Shown: piece by piece, positions 34,578 to 43,264 of the stretch | Position numbering within the stretch: position 1 is the stretch's first letter | Layout: each line of letters opens with the position of its first letter | DNA from: Nocardia abscessus NBRC 100374 | Lineage (GTDB): Bacteria > Actinomycetota > Actinomycetes > Mycobacteriales > Mycobacteriaceae | Direction: 5' to 3' | DNA length: 64,000 nt | Assembly: GCF_000308455.1 (NCBI RefSeq) | Contig: NZ_BAFP01000273.1 | Location: 62,001-126,000, forward strand | Program-made: the position numbers and the translations under genes | The notes under the pieces: generated by a model | What the model saw: only the letters and a program-made list of their open reading frames with translations | What the model was told of the DNA's origin: nothing | Databases searched by the model: none

Positions 34578-35450
34578 ATGCCCGCTCGCGACGACAAGAC
34601 TGTCGGCCTTGTACTGGTCACCTACCAGAGCGCGGAGGATCTGCCGCCGTTCCTGGAGTCGCTACCGGCGGCGGTGGAGGCCTACAGCCTCGACGTCGTC
34701 GGGGTCGACAACACCTCCACCGACAACAGCGCCGACCTCGTCGAAGCATTCGGCGGCACGGTCATCCGCAACAGCAAAAATGTCGGGTTGGCCGCCGCGA
34801 TCAACCAAGGCGCCGCCGCCACCAATGCGGGCTGGATCCTGGTCGCCAATCCCGACACACGCTTGGCGCCGGGATCGATCGCCGCGCTCGTCGACACCGC
34901 CGCGGCTGATGACCGGATCGGGATGATCGGGCCGAAGGTCGCCCGCCTCGACGGCACACCGTATCCGACCGGCCGACGGTTCCCCTCCCTCGCGGTCGGG
35001 ATCGTGCACGCTCTGCTGGGCGGGGTGTGGCCCACAAACCCCGCCACCCGCCGGTACTTCGGTGAACCGGTGACAACGGTCAGCGATGTGGATTGGATCT
35101 CCGGCTGCTGCATGCTGTTTCGGCGCGAAGCCTTCGACGCCATCGGTGGGTTCGACACCCGCTACTTCCTCTACTTCGAAGAAACGAAAGTGGCACTCGA
35201 CATGCACCGCGCCGGATGGCGGGTCGTGCTCGACCCCAGCGTCGAGATCCGTCACCGCGAAGGCGGCAGCATGCGCTCGGCTCCGTTCCGCAAGATCCGC
35301 AGCCATCACCGCAGCGCCCTGCGCTTCTACTGCGACTACCACCAAGGTTCACCCTGGCTGCTGTTCGCACCACTCGTTGCGGCGGGACTGGTCGTGCGTG
35401 GTGCGCTGTCGGTGCTGCGGACCGCGGTCACACAGCGCCTGACCCGCTAG
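34578..35450 (+). CDS. family 2 glycosyltransferase
   Basis: 290 residues from ATG 34578 (no ribosome site; probably leaderless). VGLVLVTYQSAEDL, VVGVDNTSTDNS, NSKNVGLAAAINQG and VANPDTRL (the acidic nucleotide-sugar/metal loop) belong to the GT2 fold. SGCCMLFRREAFDAIGGFDTRYFLYFEETKVALDMHRAGW matches rhamnosyltransferase-like GT2 enzymes, although the normal ED-x-D is altered to EETKV. The C-terminus has two short hydrophobic helices. Position next to a convergent GalE gene suggests shared sugar-nucleotide chemistry. Confidence 0.8.
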   Translation: MPARDDKTVGLVLVTYQSAEDLPPFLESLPAAVEAYSLDVVGVDNTSTDNSADLVEAFGGTVIRNSKNVGLAAAINQGAAATNAGWILVANPDTRLAPGSIAALVDTAAADDRIGMIGPKVARLDGTPYPTGRRFPSLAVGIVHALLGGVWPTNPATRRYFGEPVTTVSDVDWISGCCMLFRREAFDAIGGFDTRYFLYFEETKVALDMHRAGWRVVLDPSVEIRHREGGSMRSAPFRKIRSHHRSALRFYCDYHQGSPWLLFAPLVAAGLVVRGALSVLRTAVTQRLTR

Positions 35451-35499
35451 GTCGCTCTGCCTATCCGGAGCTGTCCGGACCTGCTGGAAGGATTCCTTC

Positions 35500-35535
35500 G
35501 TGCATTACTGGGCACCGTGGCACGGCGGCGGCTGA
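35500..35535 (+). CDS. 11-codon micro-ORF (HYWAPWHGGG)
   Basis: GTG 35500 follows GGAAGGATTCCTTC, so an AAGGA-type ribosome site ends 8 nt before it. The frame codes for VHYWAPWHGGG and stops at 35533-35535. The site GAAGGATTCCTTC is also a short palindrome, as is TCCGGAGCTGTCCGGA at 35464-35479. A very short aromatic/Gly peptide next to glycosyltransferase, methyltransferase and P450 genes could be a ribosomal peptide precursor. It could equally be chance. Confidence 0.3.
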   Translation: MHYWAPWHGGG

Positions 35536-35769
35536 TCGGCACCAGGTCATAGAGACCCGTTCCGGAAGCTGCTGGTTGTGCTTTCGCCACTGGGTGAGAT
35601 CACGATGGTGGTACCAGCAGCGAGCAAGGCGGTTGGATTCTTAGCCGGAGGTTCGCCTCGTAAAGGCCAATCAGGCTTGCCGAGTCTCGCTCTACCGCAC
35701 GACCGGGGCCCGCACCGTGGTGCTGTGGTTTCCTGGTTGCTTCGCTATCGGTCGGGTGGCCAGCGCTGT
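35536..35769 (+). other. 234-bp non-coding gap before galE
   Basis: Convergent ends of the glycosyltransferase region and the galE operon. I see no convincing gene and no obvious terminator apart from the short palindromes listed with the micro-ORF. Confidence 0.3.
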
Positions 35770-36756
35770 TCACACCATATTGTGGATGGCTTGGTGAAAT
35801 CGCCAGGCGTCGGCGACGATGTCGGCCAGCTCGGGTCGTTCAGGCTTCCATCCGAGCTGTTGGTGTGCTTTCGCGCTGGATGCGATGCAGACGGCGGGGT
35901 CGCCTGGACGCCGGTCGGCGATGTGGACGGGGAAGTCGGCACCGGTGACGTCACGGACGGTGTTGAGGACCTCGCGATTGGTGTAGCCGGAGCCGTTGCC
36001 GAGGTTGTAGATCTCGTGGCGGCCGGGTTGCACAGCGTCGAGGGCGAGCAGGTGGGCGGCGGCGAGGTCGGCGACGTGGATGTAGTCGCGGACGCAGGTG
36101 CCGTCCCGTGTTTGGTAATCGGTTCCGAACAGGGTGAACGTATCGCGTTGTCCGCCAGCGGCTTGCAGCAGGATTGGGATCAGGTGTGATTCTGGGTCGT
36201 GGCGTTCGCCGAGATGACTGCCGTCGGTGCTGACCACGGCGCCTGCGGCGTTGAAGTAGCGCAATGACGCCGCACCCAAGGTGGTGGAGGCTCCGCATTC
36301 TCCGGCGATAAGGTGGTCGACAGTGGCTTTTGTTGCTGCGTACGGATTTTGGGGACGCACTTCAGCGGTTTCGTCGAATGCGGAGTTGCCGTCGCCGGTG
36401 TACATCGACCCGGTGGATGAGAAGATCAGGCGGGGCACCTCGGCGGCGCGGATCGCGCGCAGCAGGGCCAGCGACCCTTCAATGTTGTTGAACCAGTATT
36501 TCTCCGGGTTGCGCACGGATTCGGCGACCTCGATCGAGGCGGCGAAGTGCAGGACACCGTCGAAGCCAGCGGCCGGGGTCACGATGTCGGCGGCTTGGTG
36601 GATCGACATGTGATGGAACCGCGCCGCGGTGGGCAGGTTGGTTGCCACTCCGGTGGAGAGATCATCGAGGATCTCCACGTCGTGGCCGGCGTCAACGAGT
36701 TGGTGGGCGACGACCGAGCCGATGTATCCGGCGCCGCCGGTGACGAGCAGCTTCAC
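35770..36756 (-). CDS. galE: UDP-glucose 4-epimerase-like SDR enzyme
   Basis: 328 residues. The nucleotide-binding GGAGYIGS at the N-terminus, LHFAASIEV, the catalytic Tyr-x-x-x-Lys in NPYAATK (residues ~145-149) and RYFNAAGA, then RDYIHV, match extended SDR sugar epimerases. SSTGSMYTGD replaces the usual SSAAVYG. The predicted reaction interconverts UDP-glucose and UDP-galactose, though other UDP-sugars are possible. Last gene of an eight-gene minus-strand operon, about 27 bp after the methyltransferase stop. Confidence 0.85.
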   Translation of the reverse strand: MKLLVTGGAGYIGSVVAHQLVDAGHDVEILDDLSTGVATNLPTAARFHHMSIHQAADIVTPAAGFDGVLHFAASIEVAESVRNPEKYWFNNIEGSLALLRAIRAAEVPRLIFSSTGSMYTGDGNSAFDETAEVRPQNPYAATKATVDHLIAGECGASTTLGAASLRYFNAAGAVVSTDGSHLGERHDPESHLIPILLQAAGGQRDTFTLFGTDYQTRDGTCVRDYIHVADLAAAHLLALDAVQPGRHEIYNLGNGSGYTNREVLNTVRDVTGADFPVHIADRRPGDPAVCIASSAKAHQQLGWKPERPELADIVADAWRFHQAIHNMV

Positions 36757-36783
36757 GGGGTCGAATTCTCCTTCTAGCCAGTG

Positions 36784-37593
36784 TTATTCGCTGAGTATGG
36801 CGGTGGCGACGATATAGCCCTTGGGGTCGCGCCACACTTCGCCGCGGTGGTTGGTGAACCATTCCTCGATATTGGCGGTGACTGCGGCAAGGATTGCGGC
36901 CCGGTGTGGGCTGTCGTGACTGACGCCGCAGAACGAGAACAGGGCCTCAGCGAATCGGATGAGCGGTGCCGCGGTGTCGAAAATGAGGGCGTTGTCGAAG
37001 CGGCGGATCTGCGTATCGGGGAATACCGCCCGCATCATGGGTGCCAGCGTGGTGGAGTTCACGCTGTTGGTCAGTTCCTCGGCTGGGTTCAGGCCGCAAC
37101 GGCGGGCGTGGTCGAGGACCAGTTGCCGTGTGCGCGTGCAGGTGCCAGGGTGGTTGACCGTTACCGCGACGCGGCCGCCCGGGCGGGTGATGCGCCGCAG
37201 CTCCCGCAGCGCCTGCCCGGGGTCGGGCACGTGGTAGAGCATGTGCCGAGCCGTGGTCCGGTCGAACTCGCCATCGGTTAAGGGCAACTGTTCGGCGTTG
37301 CCGAGCACCCCGGACACCCCCGGCCGGGCGTCGGCGGTTGTGACCATCGCGGCCGAGTTGTCCACGCCGACGAGGCGGCCGCGGTGTCCGTGCTCGGCGA
37401 GCTGGGCGAGGAAGCGGCCGTCGCCGCACCCGATATCGGCTAACGCTTCCGTGCCGGTCAACTCGAGCGCGTCGAGTACTGCGCTGATTGGATCGTCAGG
37501 GTGTTCACTGTGATGGGTATGGGTGTCGATACGTACCTGCAACGGTGTGGTCGTGGCGTATTCGGACGACAGGGTGGGGCCGCTGGTGTTCAT
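36784..37593 (-). CDS. class I SAM methyltransferase
   Basis: 269 residues, ATG overlapping the amidohydrolase stop (ATGA). LADIGCGDGRFLAQLAEHG is motif I, VGVDNSAAMV motif II, LPLTDGEFDRTTARHMLYHV motif IV, and RPGGRVAVTV follows. The fold is ubiE/MT11-like. The substrate cannot be told from the sequence; the operon suggests a small metabolite with sugar and acyl parts. Confidence 0.85.
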   Translation of the reverse strand: MNTSGPTLSSEYATTTPLQVRIDTHTHHSEHPDDPISAVLDALELTGTEALADIGCGDGRFLAQLAEHGHRGRLVGVDNSAAMVTTADARPGVSGVLGNAEQLPLTDGEFDRTTARHMLYHVPDPGQALRELRRITRPGGRVAVTVNHPGTCTRTRQLVLDHARRCGLNPAEELTNSVNSTTLAPMMRAVFPDTQIRRFDNALIFDTAAPLIRFAEALFSFCGVSHDSPHRAAILAAVTANIEEWFTNHRGEVWRDPKGYIVATAILSE

Positions 37594-38798
37594 GTGCAGG
37601 GGTCCTCCTCAGCTGTGGTTTCGGCATCGGGGTAATGCAGCTCTCCGGCGGCCACGACCAGCGATGGTGTGGTCAGCATTTCGAGATTGCGTGTCGGGTC
37701 GCCCGCGACGGCGATCAGGTCGGCGGATTGTCCGGCGGTGAGCGTACCGGTGAGGTGCCCGATCCGGAGCGCTTCGGCGGCGCGGCGGGTGGCCAGGTCG
37801 ATTACCTCTGTGGGGGTGTAACCGAGATCGGTGTAGGCGCTCAGCGAGTCGGGGTAGCGGTGATAAGGGGTGTGCGGGATCCCCGCATCGCTGCCGGGGA
37901 TCAACTGCACCCCAGCTTCGAGCATGATCCGCAGATGTTCGCGCCGGACCGGCCACGGCAACCGCCCCGAGGCGTCTCGCGCGTGGTGGTTGATGGTGGG
38001 ACACACCATCAGGCGCCGGTCGGCGATCTCCCGGATCAAGCCGTGATCGAGGTCGAAACCGTCGCGGGTCATCCACGTGCAGTGCTCGAGGGAGTCGACA
38101 CCCGCACCTACTGCTTGCCGGATTCCGGCGGTGCCGTGGGCGTGCGCGGCTACCGGGAGTCCGTGGTCGTGAGCGGCGGCGACGATATGAGCTAGTTGCC
38201 GGTCGCCGAACTGCGGATCGTAGGGGGAACTACGGCCACCAGCGGTGAAGCCGCCGGTAACCATGATCTTGATCCAGTCCGCGCCGCGTGCTGCGTTGGC
38301 GGACACGATGCGAACAATATCCGCGGCTGTGGTGACCGTGCCGCCGAGGGCGTGACAGTGTCCTCCAGGCACCGTGAGCGGGATCGTCGCCGTGAGCACT
38401 CGCGGTGCCGGATCGGCGTGATGGAGGGTGAGGGTGTCGATGTCGATGTATCGAGGGGCGCCGAGGTCGCGCACGGTCGTGATACCCGCGTTCAGCAGCT
38501 GCCGGACTGCGTTGCGGATGGTGGCGGCGACCACGGTGCGGGTGGTGGCCTGGATCGCTGCAGGTGGACACGCTGTACCGCCGAAGGCCAGATGCACGTG
38601 GGTGTCGATGAGGCCAGCAAGCAGTGTGTCCGCAGGCAGACTGATTCGTTCGGTCTCGGGCCTGGCCCATTCGGAAGGGATCTCGCGCGGGTCACCAACC
38701 CATGCGATGCGCTGTTCGGCGAGGACCACGGTTCCTGGAACGAGTGGGTCACCGAGTCCGGTGAGGACCCGCGCCGCGTCGAGGATGCGGATCGTCAC
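37590..38798 (-). CDS. amidohydrolase (imidazolonepropionase/prolidase-type)
   Basis: 402 residues from GTG 38798, overlapping the cupin stop (GTGA). Metal-binding HxH is in GLIDTHVHLAFGG (His67 and His69). IKIMVTGGF has the carboxylatable Lys; VAAHAHGT, EHCTWMT and PGSDAGIPH supply the later His and Asp ligands. A hydrolase on amide, ester or cyclic amide bonds is expected. A long N-terminal extension of the same frame (up to 39119) is rejected because it lies antisense to, or overlaps, the cupin gene without a ribosome site. Confidence 0.85.
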   Translation of the reverse strand: MTIRILDAARVLTGLGDPLVPGTVVLAEQRIAWVGDPREIPSEWARPETERISLPADTLLAGLIDTHVHLAFGGTACPPAAIQATTRTVVAATIRNAVRQLLNAGITTVRDLGAPRYIDIDTLTLHHADPAPRVLTATIPLTVPGGHCHALGGTVTTAADIVRIVSANAARGADWIKIMVTGGFTAGGRSSPYDPQFGDRQLAHIVAAAHDHGLPVAAHAHGTAGIRQAVGAGVDSLEHCTWMTRDGFDLDHGLIREIADRRLMVCPTINHHARDASGRLPWPVRREHLRIMLEAGVQLIPGSDAGIPHTPYHRYPDSLSAYTDLGYTPTEVIDLATRRAAEALRIGHLTGTLTAGQSADLIAVAGDPTRNLEMLTTPSLVVAAGELHYPDAETTAEEDPCT

Positions 38799-39136
38799 GT
38801 GGTCGGCTCCGTCGGTGTGTGGCGGTCGGGGTCGGCGTAGATCTCGATGACCAGCGTGCCCGGCGCAACGGTCGCGGCGTGGGGCACCTGGTCGGCGAGG
38901 CTGAAACTCTCCCCTGCCCTCACCGTGCGGGTGCTGTCGCCTGCCGTCAATGCCACATGGCCGGTGATCACTACCCCGATCTGTGGACCGTGCTGGTGGC
39001 GCGGCACGGTCGCACCGGCGGGGAACGACCACAGCACCACCTGACCGTGTTCGCTGGCGAGCAGTCGTCCATAGCCACCGGGAAAGGGTGTGTCGATGGC
39101 GGGCAGAAGCTGCACCCACTCGGGCCAGTCATTCAT
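38795..39136 (-). CDS. cupin-domain protein
   Basis: 113 residues. Start ATG 39136 has CAGGAG and overlaps the preceding stop by 8 bp. VLWSFPAGATVPRHQHGPQIGVVITGHVALTAGDSTRTVRAGESFSLADQVPHAA is a conserved cupin barrel with His-x-His at the metal site. Probably binds a metal and a small molecule; may be an isomerase or binding protein for the operon's intermediate. Confidence 0.8.
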   Translation of the reverse strand: MNDWPEWVQLLPAIDTPFPGGYGRLLASEHGQVVLWSFPAGATVPRHQHGPQIGVVITGHVALTAGDSTRTVRAGESFSLADQVPHAATVAPGTLVIEIYADPDRHTPTEPTT

Positions 39137-40289
39137 TCGCGAAGCTCCTGACGATGGTGGCATTCACCACGGTGGGTCCGTGGTAGCCCGGTACCGGACG
39201 TGCGCCGAAGTTGTGTGGGCCCAGGGCCGCGTAGTAGTCGCGGCGCAGGCCTTGAAGATGTTGGCGCATAATGCGATTCGGGTGCTCGACGCCACGACTG
39301 AACTCCACCGGCGATATCCGCGTCAGCGCCTCGAGGAAGTGGTGGGCACTGGTCAGGGTGCCGGGATCGATCGCGGCAGCCACCACGTGCAGCGCCGAGG
39401 CCGCCGACCGGCGATACTGCTGCGGCCCGTAGAGGATGATCGTGGCAGCCAGCACCGCGTACTGGAATCCGTCGAGCAGATGCACCGTCGGCCGGATCGA
39501 GTGCAGGGCGGTAATCAGCTCGCGGTGCCCGACAGGCACGCCGAATAATCGGCAGGCGCTCGCCACCACCAGGTCATAGATTTGCTCGGCGGTGATCGGC
39601 ATCGGCGCGCTGCGCTCGCGGGCTTGCACCAATCGGGCGACATCGGCTCGATCGAGCATCGCGCATGCCGCCGCATCATCGACCAGCGCGCTGTAGCGTT
39701 GCGGGCCGATCTCGTCGCGGGCGGCGACCGCGCGCAGCGCTTCCAACGCCGTCTTGATCCGCCACGGGTTGGCCGACAGCGGGCTGTCTGGGCAGTAGAT
39801 CGTCGCCAGTTGATGCGTCAGGCCCTCGAGCCCTTCGCGTTTGCCGATGCGTGGATCGGCGAGACCGGTCGCTGAGGGGCCGGCCATCGGGTAAGCGGCG
39901 GCGTGGTGGAGGTCGGCGCCGAAGCGGCCGGATACCCTTCGCAGGTCCCCGCGGTGCACGGTGAACACCGTGGTGTCGATGTCGGGATGCCGTTCGAGCA
40001 CGTAGCGCGCGAATTTCTCCATGCACACCTGCGCGTCACTGGGCTGGTCGATGACCGCGACGAGGTCCACATCCGACCCGAGCCGGTACACCCCGCCCCG
40101 GCACCGCACCGCCGGTTCCCCACGCGCGAGCGACCCGGATACACAGACGCTGCTCCCCTCACCCAGGTGAATGCGTGCGGACTCGCACACCGTGTCGGCA
40201 TAGTGCTTCAGGACTTGATTGACCCGGATCCGGGCGGCAGTCGTCGCGGTCGCGGTGTGAGTGAACCAGTCGCGCATGTAGCTGGTCAT
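39129..40289 (-). CDS. nucleotidyltransferase-fold protein
   Basis: 386 residues, ATG overlapping the next gene's stop. The pol-beta-type core is VCVSGSLARGEPA followed by the insertion ...YRLGSDVDLVAVI with Asp73 and Asp75; the third Asp may be in the IDTTVF strand. The fold transfers NMP to a hydroxyl or amine, but the C-terminal ~250 residues (helical, HEPN-like in parts: YDLVVASACRLFGV) are family-specific. Candidate roles are nucleotidylation of a sugar or aminoglycoside-like product. Confidence 0.7.
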   Translation of the reverse strand: MTSYMRDWFTHTATATTAARIRVNQVLKHYADTVCESARIHLGEGSSVCVSGSLARGEPAVRCRGGVYRLGSDVDLVAVIDQPSDAQVCMEKFARYVLERHPDIDTTVFTVHRGDLRRVSGRFGADLHHAAAYPMAGPSATGLADPRIGKREGLEGLTHQLATIYCPDSPLSANPWRIKTALEALRAVAARDEIGPQRYSALVDDAAACAMLDRADVARLVQARERSAPMPITAEQIYDLVVASACRLFGVPVGHRELITALHSIRPTVHLLDGFQYAVLAATIILYGPQQYRRSAASALHVVAAAIDPGTLTSAHHFLEALTRISPVEFSRGVEHPNRIMRQHLQGLRRDYYAALGPHNFGARPVPGYHGPTVVNATIVRSFANE

Positions 40290-41146
40290 GATGGGGGCTC
40301 CACGGCTTCGCTGATCGCCGACATTTCCTGATCGCCCGCGCCACGAGCCATCGCGTGCTGGAACCGGTCGCTGGCCGCGCTGATCAACGGCGGCACCGAC
40401 TCGCCGAGTGCGGTCCGCAGGTAGTGCAGATCCTTGGCGATGACCGCCACAGAGCAGTCGGTCAGCGGGTGCGCACCGCGGACCATCGCCGCGCCGTATG
40501 CACTAGCGACCGGCGCGGCCCACCCGTAGCGTGACCACACCTCGACAAGCTGTTTGAGATCGAGACCGAGCACGGTCGCGGCATCGAGTGTTTCGGCGAG
40601 CCCAGTAATGATGACCGAGGCCAGCGCGTTGTTGAGCAGTTTGACCGTGGCCGCCGCCGGCGCGGGACCGACATGGATCACCTCCTGGGCGACTACCCGC
40701 AGCAGTGGGTCGGCGGCGGCGCGGTCGGCGGTCGCGCCCGCCGTGAATGCCACCAGGGTCCCGTTCTCGGCTCCTGGACGGCTGCCGGTCACCGGTGCCA
40801 GCACCGGGCGGGCCGTGGCCTCGGCGGCCTTGCGCATCCAAAGACCGGCGTAGGTGGGGGTGAGCGTGGAGCTTTCGATGACGATCGCGTGGGCGGCGGT
40901 GCCGAGTGCGCCTTCCTCACCGAACCACACCGAGCGGCTGGCTTTGTCATCGTGCACAAAGGACCAGACCGCGGCCGCGCCTTCAGCGGCTTGGGCCGGC
41001 GAGGCGCACACGATCGCGGGCCCGTCGATCGCGGCGGTGGTGCGGTTGTAGCGGCGCAGCTCAAAACCCTGAGCGTGCAGGGTCTTCGCGACGGTGTTGG
41101 CCATGATCCCGGCACCGAGTACCGCCACCGTGGTCGCCTCACTCAT
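40286..41146 (-). CDS. NAD(P)-dependent beta-hydroxyacid dehydrogenase (6PGDH-like)
   Basis: 286 residues from ATG 41146, overlapping the next stop by 8 bp. VAVLGAGIMANTVAKTL is the Rossmann motif; GTAAHAIVIESST, the loop APVTGSRPGAENGTLVAF (substrate), and KLLNNALASVI with the catalytic Lys follow the 3-hydroxyisobutyrate dehydrogenase pattern. It should oxidise a beta-hydroxy acid or reduce an imine or ketone. An upstream extension of the frame is dropped because ATG 41146 fits the family start. Confidence 0.8.
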   Translation of the reverse strand: MSEATTVAVLGAGIMANTVAKTLHAQGFELRRYNRTTAAIDGPAIVCASPAQAAEGAAAVWSFVHDDKASRSVWFGEEGALGTAAHAIVIESSTLTPTYAGLWMRKAAEATARPVLAPVTGSRPGAENGTLVAFTAGATADRAAADPLLRVVAQEVIHVGPAPAAATVKLLNNALASVIITGLAETLDAATVLGLDLKQLVEVWSRYGWAAPVASAYGAAMVRGAHPLTDCSVAVIAKDLHYLRTALGESVPPLISAASDRFQHAMARGAGDQEMSAISEAVEPPS

Positions 41147-41894
41147 CGCCGCCTGCCTTCCGGTACAGCAGCCACACCATGGTAGGAGCGAATTCGGCCC
41201 GGATCTCGAGCTGCGGGTATCGGGCGGCGACATCGACCGAGGCGATGCACGCGTCGACCTCGGCGTGTGCGGCTGCGCGGGCGGCCAGAGGTTTCGCGTT
41301 GACCGAAACCTGCCGCGCCGCGGGAACGTGACGGGTTGCGAACACTCTGGTGGCTGGATGTGTGGCTATCGTGGCGATGACCCCGCCTCGGCCGATGTCG
41401 CGGCGCACCGCCAGGCACATCGGCTTGGTCGGGCTTTCCCAACAGCGCTCCAGCCGCAAGGCTGCGGTGTGGGTGAAATGCTGGTCCACCCACGAATCCA
41501 CGATGTGGGCCTCCTCGTCGAGCGCCAGGTATCCCGCCGCGACCAGCGCGCGCAGCCGCGGGTCGTCGGCCGCGGCGCGCATCGCCTCAGGAAAGGAATC
41601 GACCAACAGCACGTCGTTGGTGTGCTTGTCGGCTTCGGTGTGGGCGTCGGTGCCGGGCGGGCCCAGCGTGACGATCGGTGCATCCAGATGGAATGCCGCG
41701 GGTGGTTGCTCGCACACCGTGATCGCCTCGTTGGGGCAGCATGCGGCCGCCGCACGCGCCTGCCGCAGAGCGAGTGTGGTGCCCTCGACGGCGACGACGG
41801 CACCGTCGGCGAGCTGGAGGTGGTGTCCGGCGATCGGTAGGCACACTCCGGTGCCCGCGCAGCGGTGGCGGTCGACGATCAACCTCGCGTCCAT
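41139..41894 (-). CDS. ferredoxin/prephenate-dehydratase-like fusion
   Basis: 251 residues from ATG 41894. Residues 1-62 look like a small actinobacterial ferredoxin (RCAGTGVCLP... AAACCPNEAI; Cys12, Cys18, Cys52, Cys53). Residues 73-251 look like the prephenate dehydratase/decarboxylase fold (IVTLGPPGTDAHTEADKH; compare BacA/SalX-type LGPxGTxS). The FPEAMRAAADDPRLRALVAAGYL stretch fits the same fold. The ferredoxin half may feed electrons to the P450 just upstream (overlap 16 bp). The other half may make a prephenate-derived building block. An enzyme fused to its partner's redox carrier is uncommon. Confidence 0.7.
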   Translation of the reverse strand: MDARLIVDRHRCAGTGVCLPIAGHHLQLADGAVVAVEGTTLALRQARAAAACCPNEAITVCEQPPAAFHLDAPIVTLGPPGTDAHTEADKHTNDVLLVDSFPEAMRAAADDPRLRALVAAGYLALDEEAHIVDSWVDQHFTHTAALRLERCWESPTKPMCLAVRRDIGRGGVIATIATHPATRVFATRHVPAARQVSVNAKPLAARAAAHAEVDACIASVDVAARYPQLEIRAEFAPTMVWLLYRKAGGDE

Positions 41895-43066
41895 GCCACG
41901 TCCAATCGTTCGAGGGAACGCACCACCCGACCGTGCCGCCAGGCACAATCCTCGGTGGAGTCGGCCAGCCTCAACGCTGGCAGCCGGGTGGTGAGGGTTT
42001 CCAGGGCGACACGAGCCTCCAAGCGGGCCAGGCCCGCGCCGACGCAATAGTGGGCGCCGTGCCCGAACGCCAGATGCGCCAGCTTCGTGCCGCGGTCGAG
42101 GATCAGTTCGTCTGGGTGCTCGAACACCTTCGGGTCTCGGTTGGCGACGTGCATCGCCGGGATGACCGCCTCTCCCGCCCGCACCTGTACCGGCCCGAGC
42201 TCCACATCCACGGTCGCGACCCTCGTGAAACCACCACCCACCCCAACTGGTACGAACCGCAACAGCTCCTCCACTGCCGCTGCGATCGCGTCCGGATGGT
42301 CGACGAGATGCTGATAACGACGCCGTTCCCGCAACAGCGCGAACAGCGCGCTAGACAAGAACACCGTCGGTGATCCCCGGCCGCCGATGAGGCAGGCGAT
42401 GATCAGGTTCAGCACAGCCTCATCGGTGCTCACCGATTCACCGAGCATCCCAAACAGCCCCCGAGGGTTCTGCTCAGCCATCGCCCGCGCCAGCGTCTCG
42501 CATTCCCCGCGCGCAGCCGTCAGGGTTTCGGAGCTGGCGTCTCGTGCGGTGAGCGCATCACCCAGCGCGAACACCTGGTGACGGAACTGCTCAGGTACAT
42601 CGAACATTTCGCACACCACCGCCGCCGCGAACGGTTCGGTGAACCCTGACACGATGTCGGCGGTGTTCCCCGCGGCCTCGAGCTCATCGACCAGGCCATG
42701 GGCCAGCGCAGTGATCGCGGGGGCCATCGCGGCGATCTGCCGTGGGGCGAACATCCCCGCGATCATCGTGCGCAGCCAGGTGTGCCGAGGTGGGTCGGTC
42801 GCCAGAATCGCCCAGTCCGGCAGCACTTCGGTCGACAACCGCGCCACCTCCGGCCGATTGGCTTGCTCCCGCGAGAAGACCGGATCGGCCCGCAGAACTC
42901 GGCGCGCCAATTCATGATCGGTGACCAGCCACGCATGCGCACCGCTCGGTAGCTGCACGGCCGTGACCGGGCCGCAGTCGCGGTAGTCCGCCTCGAGATC
43001 CAGCGTATGGACCTCCCCGAACGGATACCGCCGCGGACACAACGATGTCGGGTGATCAAGGCTCAT
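41879..43066 (-). CDS. cytochrome P450
   Basis: 395 residues; start ATG 43066 (AAGGAG 10 nt upstream). Heme loop FGHGAHYCVGAGLARLE with Cys341; Glu267-x-x-Arg270 in EELLR is intact. The I-helix reads GGRGSPT (228-234) in place of the usual AGxxT and ends in the family Thr. First gene of the eight-gene operon, so it is probably the entry oxidase. The overlap with the ferredoxin fusion supports electron transfer between them. Confidence 0.9.
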   Translation of the reverse strand: MSLDHPTSLCPRRYPFGEVHTLDLEADYRDCGPVTAVQLPSGAHAWLVTDHELARRVLRADPVFSREQANRPEVARLSTEVLPDWAILATDPPRHTWLRTMIAGMFAPRQIAAMAPAITALAHGLVDELEAAGNTADIVSGFTEPFAAAVVCEMFDVPEQFRHQVFALGDALTARDASSETLTAARGECETLARAMAEQNPRGLFGMLGESVSTDEAVLNLIIACLIGGRGSPTVFLSSALFALLRERRRYQHLVDHPDAIAAAVEELLRFVPVGVGGGFTRVATVDVELGPVQVRAGEAVIPAMHVANRDPKVFEHPDELILDRGTKLAHLAFGHGAHYCVGAGLARLEARVALETLTTRLPALRLADSTEDCAWRHGRVVRSLERLDVAWTRG

Positions 43067-43264
43067 TTCGAGCACACTCCTTCACTGACGACGCGAGTGA
43101 GAATTAGTTCGCGGCAAGGGAATTCGGCACATTGCGCGCTGGCGCTGATTCGACCGATCTGACGTTCAATCGCTGATCCAACGGTATTCTGGCCAGGCCG
43201 GTCGCTGAACTGACCGGCAGTACGAGTTCCCCCGGCGCCGTCGCGCACACGCAGAGGACAGTCG
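43067..43264 (+). promoter_or_regulatory. divergent control region with operator-like inverted repeat
   Basis: Genes leave this 198-bp gap in both directions. TATTCT (43185-43190) is a candidate -10 for the plus-strand XRE gene. Just after it GCCGGTC (43197-43203) and GACCGGC (43212-43218) form an exact 7-bp inverted repeat with 8-nt spacer, a plausible operator. A minus-strand promoter must also lie here; GTGCCG...TAATTC is a weak candidate. Confidence 0.4.
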
